Below the pieces are notes generated by a model. The model was not told the origin of the DNA, ran no database searches, and worked only from the letters and a program-made list of their open reading frames with translations. This document shows positions 23,907-28,869 of a stretch of DNA of 28,869 nt, piece by piece (the first letter of the stretch is position 1; every line of letters begins with the position of its first letter). This DNA comes from a virus: positions 1-28,869 of IMG/VR virus record IMGVR_UViG_3300009418_000078; one strand, 5' to 3'. The position numbers and the translations under genes are program-made.

Positions 23907-23935
23907 ATTATCTCATATTTTCTCTCTACTGTCAA
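23907..23935 (-). promoter_or_regulatory. Sigma70-type promoter of the small heat-shock gene
   Basis: Minus strand: TTGACA (23935-23930), a 17-bp spacer, GATAAT (23912-23907). This is 6/6 and 5/6 to consensus at ideal spacing. Transcription would start near 23900, four bases before the first stem of the foldable leader. It lies 11 bp downstream of the tRNA 3' end. Confidence 0.8.
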
Positions 23936-23945
23936 CAAAAAATAT

Positions 23946-24022
23946 TGGTGCTCTTGGAAGGACTTGAACCCACAACCTACAGATTAGAAGTCTGTCGCTC
24001 TATCCAGTTGAGCTACAAGAGC
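23946..24022 (-). tRNA. tRNA-Arg (anticodon TCT), CCA encoded
   Basis: A full cloverleaf of 77 nt can be drawn: acceptor GCTCTTG/CAAGAGC, D stem GCTC/GAGC, anticodon stem ACAGA/TCTGT with loop CTTCTAA (anticodon TCT), T loop TTCAAGT, discriminator A and an encoded CCA. The T stem (GTGGG/CCTTC) has one T-T mismatch and one G-T pair. It reads AGA, by far the most visible Arg codon in this AT-rich window. Its first base G (24022) is also the last base of the nrdJ TAG stop codon, and a T-run follows its 3' end. Confidence 0.93.
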
Positions 24023-25698
24023 TAAACTCCACATACCCCACCTGAACCAGTGATCTCACAAATATCATGAGCCTGTATGTTATCTTCAAATTCTTCACCA
24101 AGTTTATCTACTGCCTCTTTATAAGACACAACGGTTAGAGGCTGTCCGCCTCTGCTTCCATCAGGAAAACAGGTAAATCCTCTAAGTCTATGAGCATACC
24201 TAGCTAGTGTCTGAGCAAAAGGCTCTACTAAATCTTCATTATTTTCTTTAGTATCCCACGGTGGGAGATTGATTGTACTTGAAATACTCATGTCCACATA
24301 TTCCTGTATGTTAGCTTGGAAAGATAATCTTCTTTCATAATCTGTAGCCAAGTCCATTGCTGATTCTATTTTGTTGGGGTCTGTTCCATACAAGTCAATC
24401 ATTTCTTGAGCCGCACTATCTACAACATACTGGTAATGCCACCTTCTATTTTTCAGGTATCTTCTTTTATAAGAGACAGCAAAGATAGGTTCAACCCCAG
24501 TAGATGTACCAGCAATAATACCTATTGTTCCTGTAGGTGCTACTGCACGTTTAGCTACAGGTCTGGAAATTCCTAATTCATCTGCAAAGGAATCAGAAAT
24601 CCTATCAGACTCTGCCTCATAAACTTTCAACCAACGGTGCATCTCTTCTGTAGTTTCATACTTGCTATTTCTTTGTATCAACCACTCATGCAGACCCATC
24701 AATCCTAGACCAAGCCTTCTATTCTTTTCTCTTACTTCATAAACTTTATCATATGGTAGTTGTGCTCTGAGTGTACCGCAAAGAAGAAACTTTGTAGCTA
24801 ATTCTACCACGTCTCTAAGCTGATTAAGATCATCAATCCTAGCAAAATTAAGACTTCCCAAATTGCACACATCTGAATCATCTTCTGACGTAACTTCTGT
24901 ACAAGCATTTCGTAGCGTTTCTTTTTCCTTGTCGAAGAAATTGAAACTAAAGCCCGGTTCTGCTGTTGACAAAGCCTGACGTATATTTGTCCTAAAGACA
25001 TCTCCTACCTCTCCTGTTTTCCAAAAGTTTAATAACCATTCTGTGTCATAATTAACACTTACATTTGTCATGTCTAAGGGGGCAGGAAAATTAAAGTCAT
25101 CTTGTTTAACATCAAACAAAGTCTGTCCTGTATTCCCTATCGGCATATCCTTCCAGTTTTTAGAAGAAAGAAATTTATATATATCCTCATGCTTCCAATT
25201 CAGGCTTGCATAAATTGCAGACCTTCTACTACCTCCCTGCATAACTCTTCTACCAATTTCATTTATCATTTGTATTTTAGGAATAGGTCCAGAAGCAATA
25301 CCACCTGTTCCTCCAAGTCCTTTACCTTCTGCTCTGTACACTGAGTAGTCAGAACCTATTCCACCACCTGTCATCAGACAGGATTCAGCCTTCCAAGAAA
25401 GATTAGCCCAATCTTCTCTGGTGTCTTCCTCACATTTTAAGAGATAACAATTATTAAAAAACTTCTTCTCTCTTCCTGCGTAATATAAATACCTACCCCC
25501 CGGAATAAATCTTAATTCTGCTATATGATTTGTAAGCTCTGTCTTTTCTGAGGTAGTCATCTTGTCCTGACACACATCCTCAACCAGAGTTGCTGCCAGT
25601 TCATACATAGTCTCAGCACCTGCATGATAGTACTTTGTATTAAATATATCTTCTGAAAATTTGGATCGGAACTGTGGATTTTTATTGGATTTAAACAT
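24022..25698 (-). CDS. nrdJ: Class II (adenosylcobalamin-dependent) ribonucleotide reductase
   Basis: A 558-residue reductase that makes deoxyribonucleotides through a B12-generated thiyl radical, needing no oxygen. From the ATG at 25698: FIPGGRYLYYAG near 65-76, first redox cysteine in NNCYL (C84), the catalytic N264-x-C266-x-E268 in LRNACTEV, the partner cysteine C278 in DVCNLGS, RRLGLGLMGLHEWL near 327-340, APTGTIGIIAGTSTG near 387-401, and C-terminal cysteines C547 and C556 for re-reduction. No separate small subunit is near, as expected for class II. It is shorter than many bacterial NrdJ. The TTG at 25701 is a worse start. The start overlaps the DUF3310 gene by 8 bp; the stop overlaps the tRNA by one base. 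It supports phage DNA synthesis alongside DUF3310. Confidence 0.93.
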   Translation of the reverse strand: MFKSNKNPQFRSKFSEDIFNTKYYHAGAETMYELAATLVEDVCQDKMTTSEKTELTNHIAELRFIPGGRYLYYAGREKKFFNNCYLLKCEEDTREDWANLSWKAESCLMTGGGIGSDYSVYRAEGKGLGGTGGIASGPIPKIQMINEIGRRVMQGGSRRSAIYASLNWKHEDIYKFLSSKNWKDMPIGNTGQTLFDVKQDDFNFPAPLDMTNVSVNYDTEWLLNFWKTGEVGDVFRTNIRQALSTAEPGFSFNFFDKEKETLRNACTEVTSEDDSDVCNLGSLNFARIDDLNQLRDVVELATKFLLCGTLRAQLPYDKVYEVREKNRRLGLGLMGLHEWLIQRNSKYETTEEMHRWLKVYEAESDRISDSFADELGISRPVAKRAVAPTGTIGIIAGTSTGVEPIFAVSYKRRYLKNRRWHYQYVVDSAAQEMIDLYGTDPNKIESAMDLATDYERRLSFQANIQEYVDMSISSTINLPPWDTKENNEDLVEPFAQTLARYAHRLRGFTCFPDGSRGGQPLTVVSYKEAVDKLGEEFEDNIQAHDICEITGSGGVCGV

Positions 25699-25927
25699 CA
25701 ACTCCCCCCTCTGGCTTCTCGTTGTAAGCTAATTGTAGAATTAATTCTGCGTAGTGAATAACTTTTTTGATGTCTGCGGCTCCATCACCTTTCATTCTGT
25801 GACGGGTTATATATTTTATCACATTACCCTCAAAATAGTCAAGGTTGTTTGCATAAATATATTCTACTGGTTGTATCTTACAACTTCTATAATGTTCTCC
25901 TCCAACCTGCTTATCTAATGGTTTCAT
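25691..25927 (-). CDS. DUF3310 protein
   Basis: A 78-residue protein of the DUF3310 family: QVGGEHYRSCKIQPVEYIYAN is the defining start (G-G-x-H-Y, then Q-P-x-E-Y-I), followed by LDYFEGNVIKYITRH and DIKKVIHYAELIL. The family is very common in phages, often near nucleotide-metabolism or replication genes, and some members are annotated as nucleotide kinases, although the fold is too small for a classic kinase and no P-loop is present here. The gene overlaps the start of nrdJ, so both are probably made together. A GAGGAAGG precedes the ATG by 7 bp. Confidence 0.88.
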   Translation of the reverse strand: MKPLDKQVGGEHYRSCKIQPVEYIYANNLDYFEGNVIKYITRHRMKGDGAADIKKVIHYAELILQLAYNEKPEGGVDV

Positions 25928-25949
25928 GGTTGTGCCTTCCTCTAAGTTG

Positions 25950-26294
25950 TTACTGTGTGCGGCGAGAAAATAATAAATTAATTTTTTCTCTCATATGTTT
26001 TTTATTATTTGAAGTGATTACATCAAGTGCAAAAGTTTTCATTTGTGTTGGGTCAATGTTTGCTAGGTCACATACTTCTTCAAAGTCAGAAGCTGTTACA
26101 CCAATGCTTGCATAGAACCAAGCCAGTGCTCTTTCTTTATTTAAAGATTTTCTTTTATCTGGAATAAGACTTTCTTCTGTTATCGCATCAAGAAGAGCCT
26201 GAAGAATAACAGACATAAATAAAAATGATTCTGGGGTGGCAACTGTTTCTCTAGGGGTTAGGGTTTGGGATGCAATTTTCTTTGTTACAGACAT
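25950..26294 (-). CDS. Conserved phage protein, function unknown
   Basis: The frame extends to 26360, inside the endonuclease gene, but the ATG at 26294 follows the endonuclease stop by one base and is the likely start, giving 114 residues. It is all-helical: a segment SFLFMSVILQALLDAI near residues 22-37, then ERALAWFYASIGVTASDFEEVCDLANIDP in pattern R-A-x-x-W, D-F-x-x-V-C-x-L-A, D-P, ending in a basic tail. The A-x-x-W-F / D-F-x-x-V-C-x-L-A-x-x-x-P arrangement is one I know from small phage and prophage proteins, probably DNA-binding, without a confirmed role. It is in the replication/nucleotide gene string between endonuclease I and DUF3310. Confidence 0.65.
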   Translation of the reverse strand: MSVTKKIASQTLTPRETVATPESFLFMSVILQALLDAITEESLIPDKRKSLNKERALAWFYASIGVTASDFEEVCDLANIDPTQMKTFALDVITSNNKKHMREKINLLFSRRTQ

Positions 26295-26295
26295 C

Positions 26296-26664
26296 CTACT
26301 GTAACCAGTCTGCAGGAATTCCTTCTGCTGCTTTACAATATAGATATCCGTTCTTCTCACACCACCTACCGTAGGTCATCTTTCCTTTTTTCCAAAGCTT
26401 CTGTTTTGGATTAGAGAAGACAAACCTGATGTCCATGTCTGGATACTGCTCTTTAATGAACAGCATCTTCTTTCTATCTGCAAGAGTGAACCTTCCTTTA
26501 CATTCCAGTATCACCCCATTAGATAGAAAGAAGTCTGGTATATAATGCTTCTCCTCTACCCAAAGATAGGGGAGTCGTTTCTTTTCGTAACGTGCTTTCA
26601 TCTTATTTTCTTTAAGATGTTTTGCTGTATCAACCTCTAGCTGAGATTTATACTTAGTTTTCAT
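26296..26664 (-). CDS. Endonuclease I, Holliday-junction resolvase of T7 gp3 type
   Basis: A 122-residue protein aligning by eye along its length with T7 endonuclease I: KSQLEVDTAKHLKE, YEKKRLPYLW, YIPDFFLSNGVILECKG, LADRKKMLFIKEQYPDMDIR, VFSNPKQKLWKKG, MTYGRWCEKNG and IPADWLQ all have counterparts. The catalytic set is intact: E10, D44 (in IPDF), E54 and K56 (in ECKG), with D-E-K spacing identical to that of T7 (10 and 2 residues). The enzyme works as a dimer on branched DNA, resolving replication and recombination intermediates before packaging and breaking host DNA. It overlaps the exonuclease gene by 11 bp, so both nucleases are co-expressed. Confidence 0.93.
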   Translation of the reverse strand: MKTKYKSQLEVDTAKHLKENKMKARYEKKRLPYLWVEEKHYIPDFFLSNGVILECKGRFTLADRKKMLFIKEQYPDMDIRFVFSNPKQKLWKKGKMTYGRWCEKNGYLYCKAAEGIPADWLQ

Positions 26665-27532
26665 TTGTCATTCCAGAAGGAATTTCTTCTACGTTAGGCT
26701 GTTTAACAATCCTTGTAAAAAATCTAGGACCATTTGCATAACGGAATGTTCTTAAACCTCTACCCTCATTTATATCACTCCAACAAAAGAATTTATAAGG
26801 GCAATAACTACAACCAATACTAAGCTTTCTGTTTCCTGTTTTACCTTCTGGTACATCTGAATAGCATCTCTCAGGTGGGATATCGGAATCCAAAGCCTTT
26901 CTAATTTTTCCTATCCTTTGAGATACATTATCAAATTCAAGTTCATGTAGAGGTGAAAGAGCCAGCTTCCCATTCTGTTTATCAATAGCTAGGAAAGCAG
27001 CTTCCCTATCTCCTTCTGCTTGTGCATAGCCTGAAAGTTGTGAGATATATCCAAAGGGATCATCCTGTCCCACTGTGTTGCTCTCAAACTTTTTAAAGGA
27101 ATAAGAAGAAGCACTCTTTACATCTACTGTTACGCCATCAATACGACAATCCTTATGTCCTCTTACACCGTCCAGTTCAACTTTCTTTTGTTCCTCCTCA
27201 ACAGTATGACCAGCAGCTTTAGCTAAGAAAAGTAAAAGCTCTTCAAGAATATTTCCGTACAGAAATTTAATCTGATTATGAGGTAAAGGTTTTTCATTAA
27301 CAGGATATTCCTTTAAATCATACCAGAGTTGCCTCAGAGGTTTACCCACCTGAGACATCCTTAAGGTTCTTTTCCTTTTAGGTTGTTTACTTTCAAGTAA
27401 CCTGTTTACAACATGATTTGTTATAGCTCTTGATAGCTGTCTAGCAGATAATTTTAGATCGTCTTTATCAACAGAGGACGCATCGGTAAAGAGATCATAT
27501 ATATCTTCTACTAAGGTATCTATTTTTTTCAT
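26654..27532 (-). CDS. PD-(D/E)XK exonuclease, RecB/Cas4-like, with Cys cluster
   Basis: A 292-residue nuclease-like protein. The core spans about 88-185: LYGNILEELLLFLAKAAGH (E97 or E98 of motif I), GHKDCRIDGVTVDVKSAS at 125-142 (H126, D128, then D137-x-K139), and YISQLSGYAQ at 162-171 (motif with Q165). At the C-terminus C223 and C241-x2-C244-x5-C250 (CSYCPYKFFC) form a cluster whose C-x2-C-x5-C spacing equals that of AddB and Cas4 Fe-S nucleases, but the first cysteine here lies after the nuclease core rather than before it. The T7 counterpart in function would be the gp6 exonuclease. It follows the SSB gene past a strong terminator and overlaps endonuclease I. Fe-S binding is inferred. 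Confidence 0.78.
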   Translation of the reverse strand: MKKIDTLVEDIYDLFTDASSVDKDDLKLSARQLSRAITNHVVNRLLESKQPKRKRTLRMSQVGKPLRQLWYDLKEYPVNEKPLPHNQIKFLYGNILEELLLFLAKAAGHTVEEEQKKVELDGVRGHKDCRIDGVTVDVKSASSYSFKKFESNTVGQDDPFGYISQLSGYAQAEGDREAAFLAIDKQNGKLALSPLHELEFDNVSQRIGKIRKALDSDIPPERCYSDVPEGKTGNRKLSIGCSYCPYKFFCWSDINEGRGLRTFRYANGPRFFTRIVKQPNVEEIPSGMTNEN

Positions 27533-27547
27533 ATTTTATTCCCCTAT

Positions 27548-27590
27548 AAAAAGTAGGGTCGAGGTAGGACTGGCATAGCTACCTCGACCC
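27548..27590 (-). terminator. Strong Rho-independent terminator after the SSB gene
   Basis: GGGTCGAGGTAG and CTACCTCGACCC (27579-27590 and 27556-27567) form a perfect 12-bp stem with an 11-nt loop. On the minus strand the stem is followed by TAC and then TTTTT (27552-27548). It lies 8 bp after the SSB stop codon, so SSB transcripts should end here, with only partial read-through into the nuclease gene at 27532. Confidence 0.9.
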
Positions 27591-27598
27591 CTTCTAGT

Positions 27599-28078
27599 TT
27601 AGTTAGAGGGAAAAGGGATATCTTCTTCAGAAGAAGAGTACCCACCTGATACTGCCTCAAAAGCCTTTTCTTCAGCAGTACCATCAGTGCCATAAGGTAC
27701 AAGTTCAACTACCTGTACCCCCACAAGATCAGCACTTGTACCTGATTTACCTCCAAACTCCCACTCATAGGTGTTGAAACGTACATTTACCTTTGAGCCG
27801 TTACCAATGAGAGTATTGTACATTGGTTTTAGTTCAGAGTCTACCAAGTTTGGAGAACGGTTTACGCCTCCACCTTTGCGACGAACCTTACGTTTCACCG
27901 TCACAAAATCCTCACGGTCATCCCCTTTGTTCTTGATGGGAAGACCAATACCCTTTACAAACTTCTTAGTTGACGCATCTAATTGACATACATCAACTGT
28001 CCAAACACCATCCTCGTCAAAGGTTGTGTTAGGGCTGGCTATACTAGCCCAGTAAGCTGTTCCTGAAATAACTGCCAT
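27599..28078 (-). CDS. Single-stranded DNA-binding protein (probable)
   Basis: A 159-residue protein with a beta-rich body (SGTAYWASIASPNTTFDEDG, KVNVRFNTYEWEFGG, LVGVQVVELVPYG) like the OB-fold phage SSBs of T7 gp2.5 type, and a flexible acidic C-terminus ending SSSEEDIPFPSN. The D-I-P-F tip is the partner-recruiting tail of bacterial SSBs, here extended by three residues. A Lys/Arg-rich loop (VKRKVRRKGGG near residues 60-70) could contact DNA. It should coat single strands during phage replication and recruit polymerase and nucleases. AGGAG lies about 10 bp before the ATG. A long hairpin sits in its leader and a strong terminator follows it, suggesting a stable, abundant message. Confidence 0.75.
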   Translation of the reverse strand: MAVISGTAYWASIASPNTTFDEDGVWTVDVCQLDASTKKFVKGIGLPIKNKGDDREDFVTVKRKVRRKGGGVNRSPNLVDSELKPMYNTLIGNGSKVNVRFNTYEWEFGGKSGTSADLVGVQVVELVPYGTDGTAEEKAFEAVSGGYSSSEEDIPFPSN

Positions 28079-28120
28079 AATTTAAATACTCCTTATAGTT
28101 ACGGTTAGAATAAGTTCCTA

Positions 28121-28169
28121 CTATTCATATCTGAAGAACTCACTAGAGTTCGTTCTTCAGATTGAATAG
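28121..28169 (-). other. Long hairpin between HTH gene and SSB gene
   Basis: CTATTCA, then AT, then CTGAAGAAC (28121-28139, one unpaired T at 28128) pair with GTTCTTCAG, AT, TGAATAG (28152-28169): 18 bp with a single bulge. The top can refold as GAACTC/GAGTTC (28136-28151). No T-run follows on the minus strand, so it is not an ordinary terminator. It begins 3 bp after the HTH stop and lies in the SSB leader. It may be an RNase processing site or mRNA-stabilising element. Confidence 0.75.
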
Positions 28170-28171
28170 AG

Positions 28172-28372
28172 TTAAGCTGCAAGGCGATAGTAAGTATACC
28201 GATTTCCTTCTGGAGTTGAGGCAGTCTTGGTTAAAATATTATAACCTTGACTTCTAAGCACTGAGATCACAGCAGTAAGATTTTCACACCAACCCCTTTC
28301 AATAGCGGTTCGGCGTGTTACCCTCATACCTTTCTTCAGAGCTTGTAGAACTTTACTGGAAGTTGTCTTCAT
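28172..28372 (-). CDS. Small helix-turn-helix protein (HTH_39-like)
   Basis: A 66-residue protein with the HTH_39-like pattern: VLQALKKGMRVTRRTAIERG, then LTAVISVLRSQGYNILTKT and a C-terminal wing EGNRYTYYRLA. This is a winged-helix layout (helix, turn, recognition helix, R-x-x-G-Y-x-I, hairpin) common in phage early regions. It is probably a DNA-binding regulator, though the pI and size also fit a host-takeover factor. AAGGAG lies 9 bp before the ATG. A TTGACT-17-TACCAT promoter lies just upstream. It may be co-transcribed with the SSB gene, separated from it by a long hairpin. Confidence 0.78.
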   Translation of the reverse strand: MKTTSSKVLQALKKGMRVTRRTAIERGWCENLTAVISVLRSQGYNILTKTASTPEGNRYTYYRLAA

Positions 28373-28403
28373 ATATTTTCTCCTTTAAGTTAATTGAAAG
28401 TGT

Positions 28404-28432
28404 ATGGTAGCATAGGCCATATTTAAAGTCAA
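28404..28432 (-). promoter_or_regulatory. Sigma70-type promoter upstream of the HTH gene
   Basis: Minus strand: TTGACT (28432-28427), 17-bp spacer, TACCAT (28409-28404). The -35 is 5/6 and the -10 is 4/6 to consensus. The -35 overlaps the stop codon of the upstream gene. Transcription would start near 28397, about 25 bp before the HTH ATG at 28372. Confidence 0.6.
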
Positions 28433-28851
28433 GAACTTTTTATAGGACACAGTAAAGATTCTCCAACATAGTACGTCGAGGGGTAGTCGCTTCTGTACTG
28501 TTTCTCCTTTTTATTCTTTTCAAAATCAGACCTGCTAATACAACCTAAGATAGTTGCCTCTTTTAGGTTGTCCTTATCTATATAAATTAAAACATATTCA
28601 TCTGGTATCTTTTTTGTGTACTCACTAACCTTAACCTTTAGTTCCTTTTCTCCTTCTCCATTATATGTTATAGTTTTAATATCAATCTTAAAGTTCTTAC
28701 CTGAATTTTTAGATGTCTTAAAGTCATAGCCCTCATCTCTGACAGAATAAATATTTCTATCCATTTGAATTCCTGTATGTTTTTCATAAGCTAATTCTCC
28801 AAGCACACCTAAGATGTGGGAACCTCCAAAGACTTTACTTACATTACCCAT
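28429..28851 (-). CDS. PD-(D/E)XK-like nuclease-fold protein, function unknown
   Basis: A 140-residue protein with a possible restriction-endonuclease core: LGELAYEKHTG (E19), EGYDF (D43), then KIDIKTI with D57-x-K59. That gives the E, D, D-x-K order of PD-(D/E)XK enzymes at plausible spacing. A later strand EYVLIYIDKD (about 84-93) and a Lys-rich helix complete the fold. I do not recognise a named family. Such small proteins are common in early regions of phages and could be a nuclease acting on host DNA or a branched-DNA enzyme. GGGAG lies about 9 bp before the ATG at 28851. It is the first leftward gene visible, and upstream sequence is outside the window. Confidence 0.6.
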   Translation of the reverse strand: MGNVSKVFGGSHILGVLGELAYEKHTGIQMDRNIYSVRDEGYDFKTSKNSGKNFKIDIKTITYNGEGEKELKVKVSEYTKKIPDEYVLIYIDKDNLKEATILGCISRSDFEKNKKEKQYRSDYPSTYYVGESLLCPIKSS

Positions 28852-28869
28852 TCTGGTTTTCTCCCTGAA

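Noticed and set aside
25699-25701. TTG start for nrdJ
   Set aside because: An ATG follows directly, and the TTG touches the G-rich ribosome-binding stretch with no spacer.
26295-26360. Longer version of the small helical protein starting inside endonuclease I
   Set aside because: The ATG at 26294 follows the endonuclease stop by one base. The extension is out of frame with a well conserved nuclease end.
1-28869. CRISPR arrays, insertion sequences, integrase or attachment sites
   Set aside because: No regularly spaced repeats, transposase-like proteins, recombinase motifs or tRNA-fragment duplications were seen.

Overview
This window looks like part of the genome of an AT-rich, tailed, probably marine phage with a podovirus-like virion. 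Three things support this. A block of large internal or ejection-type virion proteins comes without tape-measure or sheath genes. A T7 endonuclease I homologue sits beside an SSB-like protein and a PD-(D/E)XK nuclease. Accessory genes often seen in phages of SAR11/SAR116-type bacteria are present: B12-dependent ribonucleotide reductase, an A-type Fe-S carrier and DUF3310. The resemblance to HMO-2011-like phages is recalled from gene content and was not tested by search.

Layout. Positions 2-17875 are a tightly packed rightward late operon. It runs: tail fibre (cut by the left window edge), fibre-assembly-like protein, a small secreted protein, three structural proteins, four large virion or ejection proteins, an M15 peptidase endolysin, a very basic DUF6321 protein and a membrane-anchored coiled-coil protein. 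A 166-bp convergent junction (17876-18041) follows. Everything from 18042 to 28851 is transcribed leftward. Read in that direction it starts with a PD-(D/E)XK-like protein, an HTH_39-like protein, the SSB, a RecB/Cas4-like nuclease, endonuclease I, a small conserved protein, DUF3310, class II ribonucleotide reductase (nrdJ) and tRNA-Arg(TCT). Next come a small heat-shock protein, a GNAT-like protein, two glycan-modifying enzymes (one with three domains), a 3TM holin, a lipoprotein, a cupin, the small terminase subunit and a HesB/IscA-type Fe-S carrier.

How the parts fit. The right-hand genes handle nucleotide supply (nrdJ, DUF3310), DNA metabolism (SSB, two nucleases) and codon supply (AGA is used heavily and the tRNA reads it). 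The central leftward genes handle chaperoning, glycan modification, membrane disruption and packaging. The rightward genes build the virion and degrade the wall. Lysis functions are divided between the two strands and meet at the convergent junction.

The most interesting element is the expression unit of the phage small heat-shock protein at 23300-23935. It has a near-consensus promoter (TTGACA, 17 bp, GATAAT), a leader of about 125 nt that can fold almost throughout, a terminal hairpin that hides the Shine-Dalgarno sequence using a UUGC strand with a bulged G, and its own terminator. This architecture matches ROSE-type RNA thermometers of bacterial heat-shock genes, so it is a candidate phage-borne thermosensor. 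Other points of note are a GT / methyltransferase / DUF115-like fusion, an Fe-S carrier and a putative Fe-S nuclease in one genome, a tRNA whose first base is the last base of the nrdJ stop codon, and a hairpin of 18 base pairs in front of the SSB gene.
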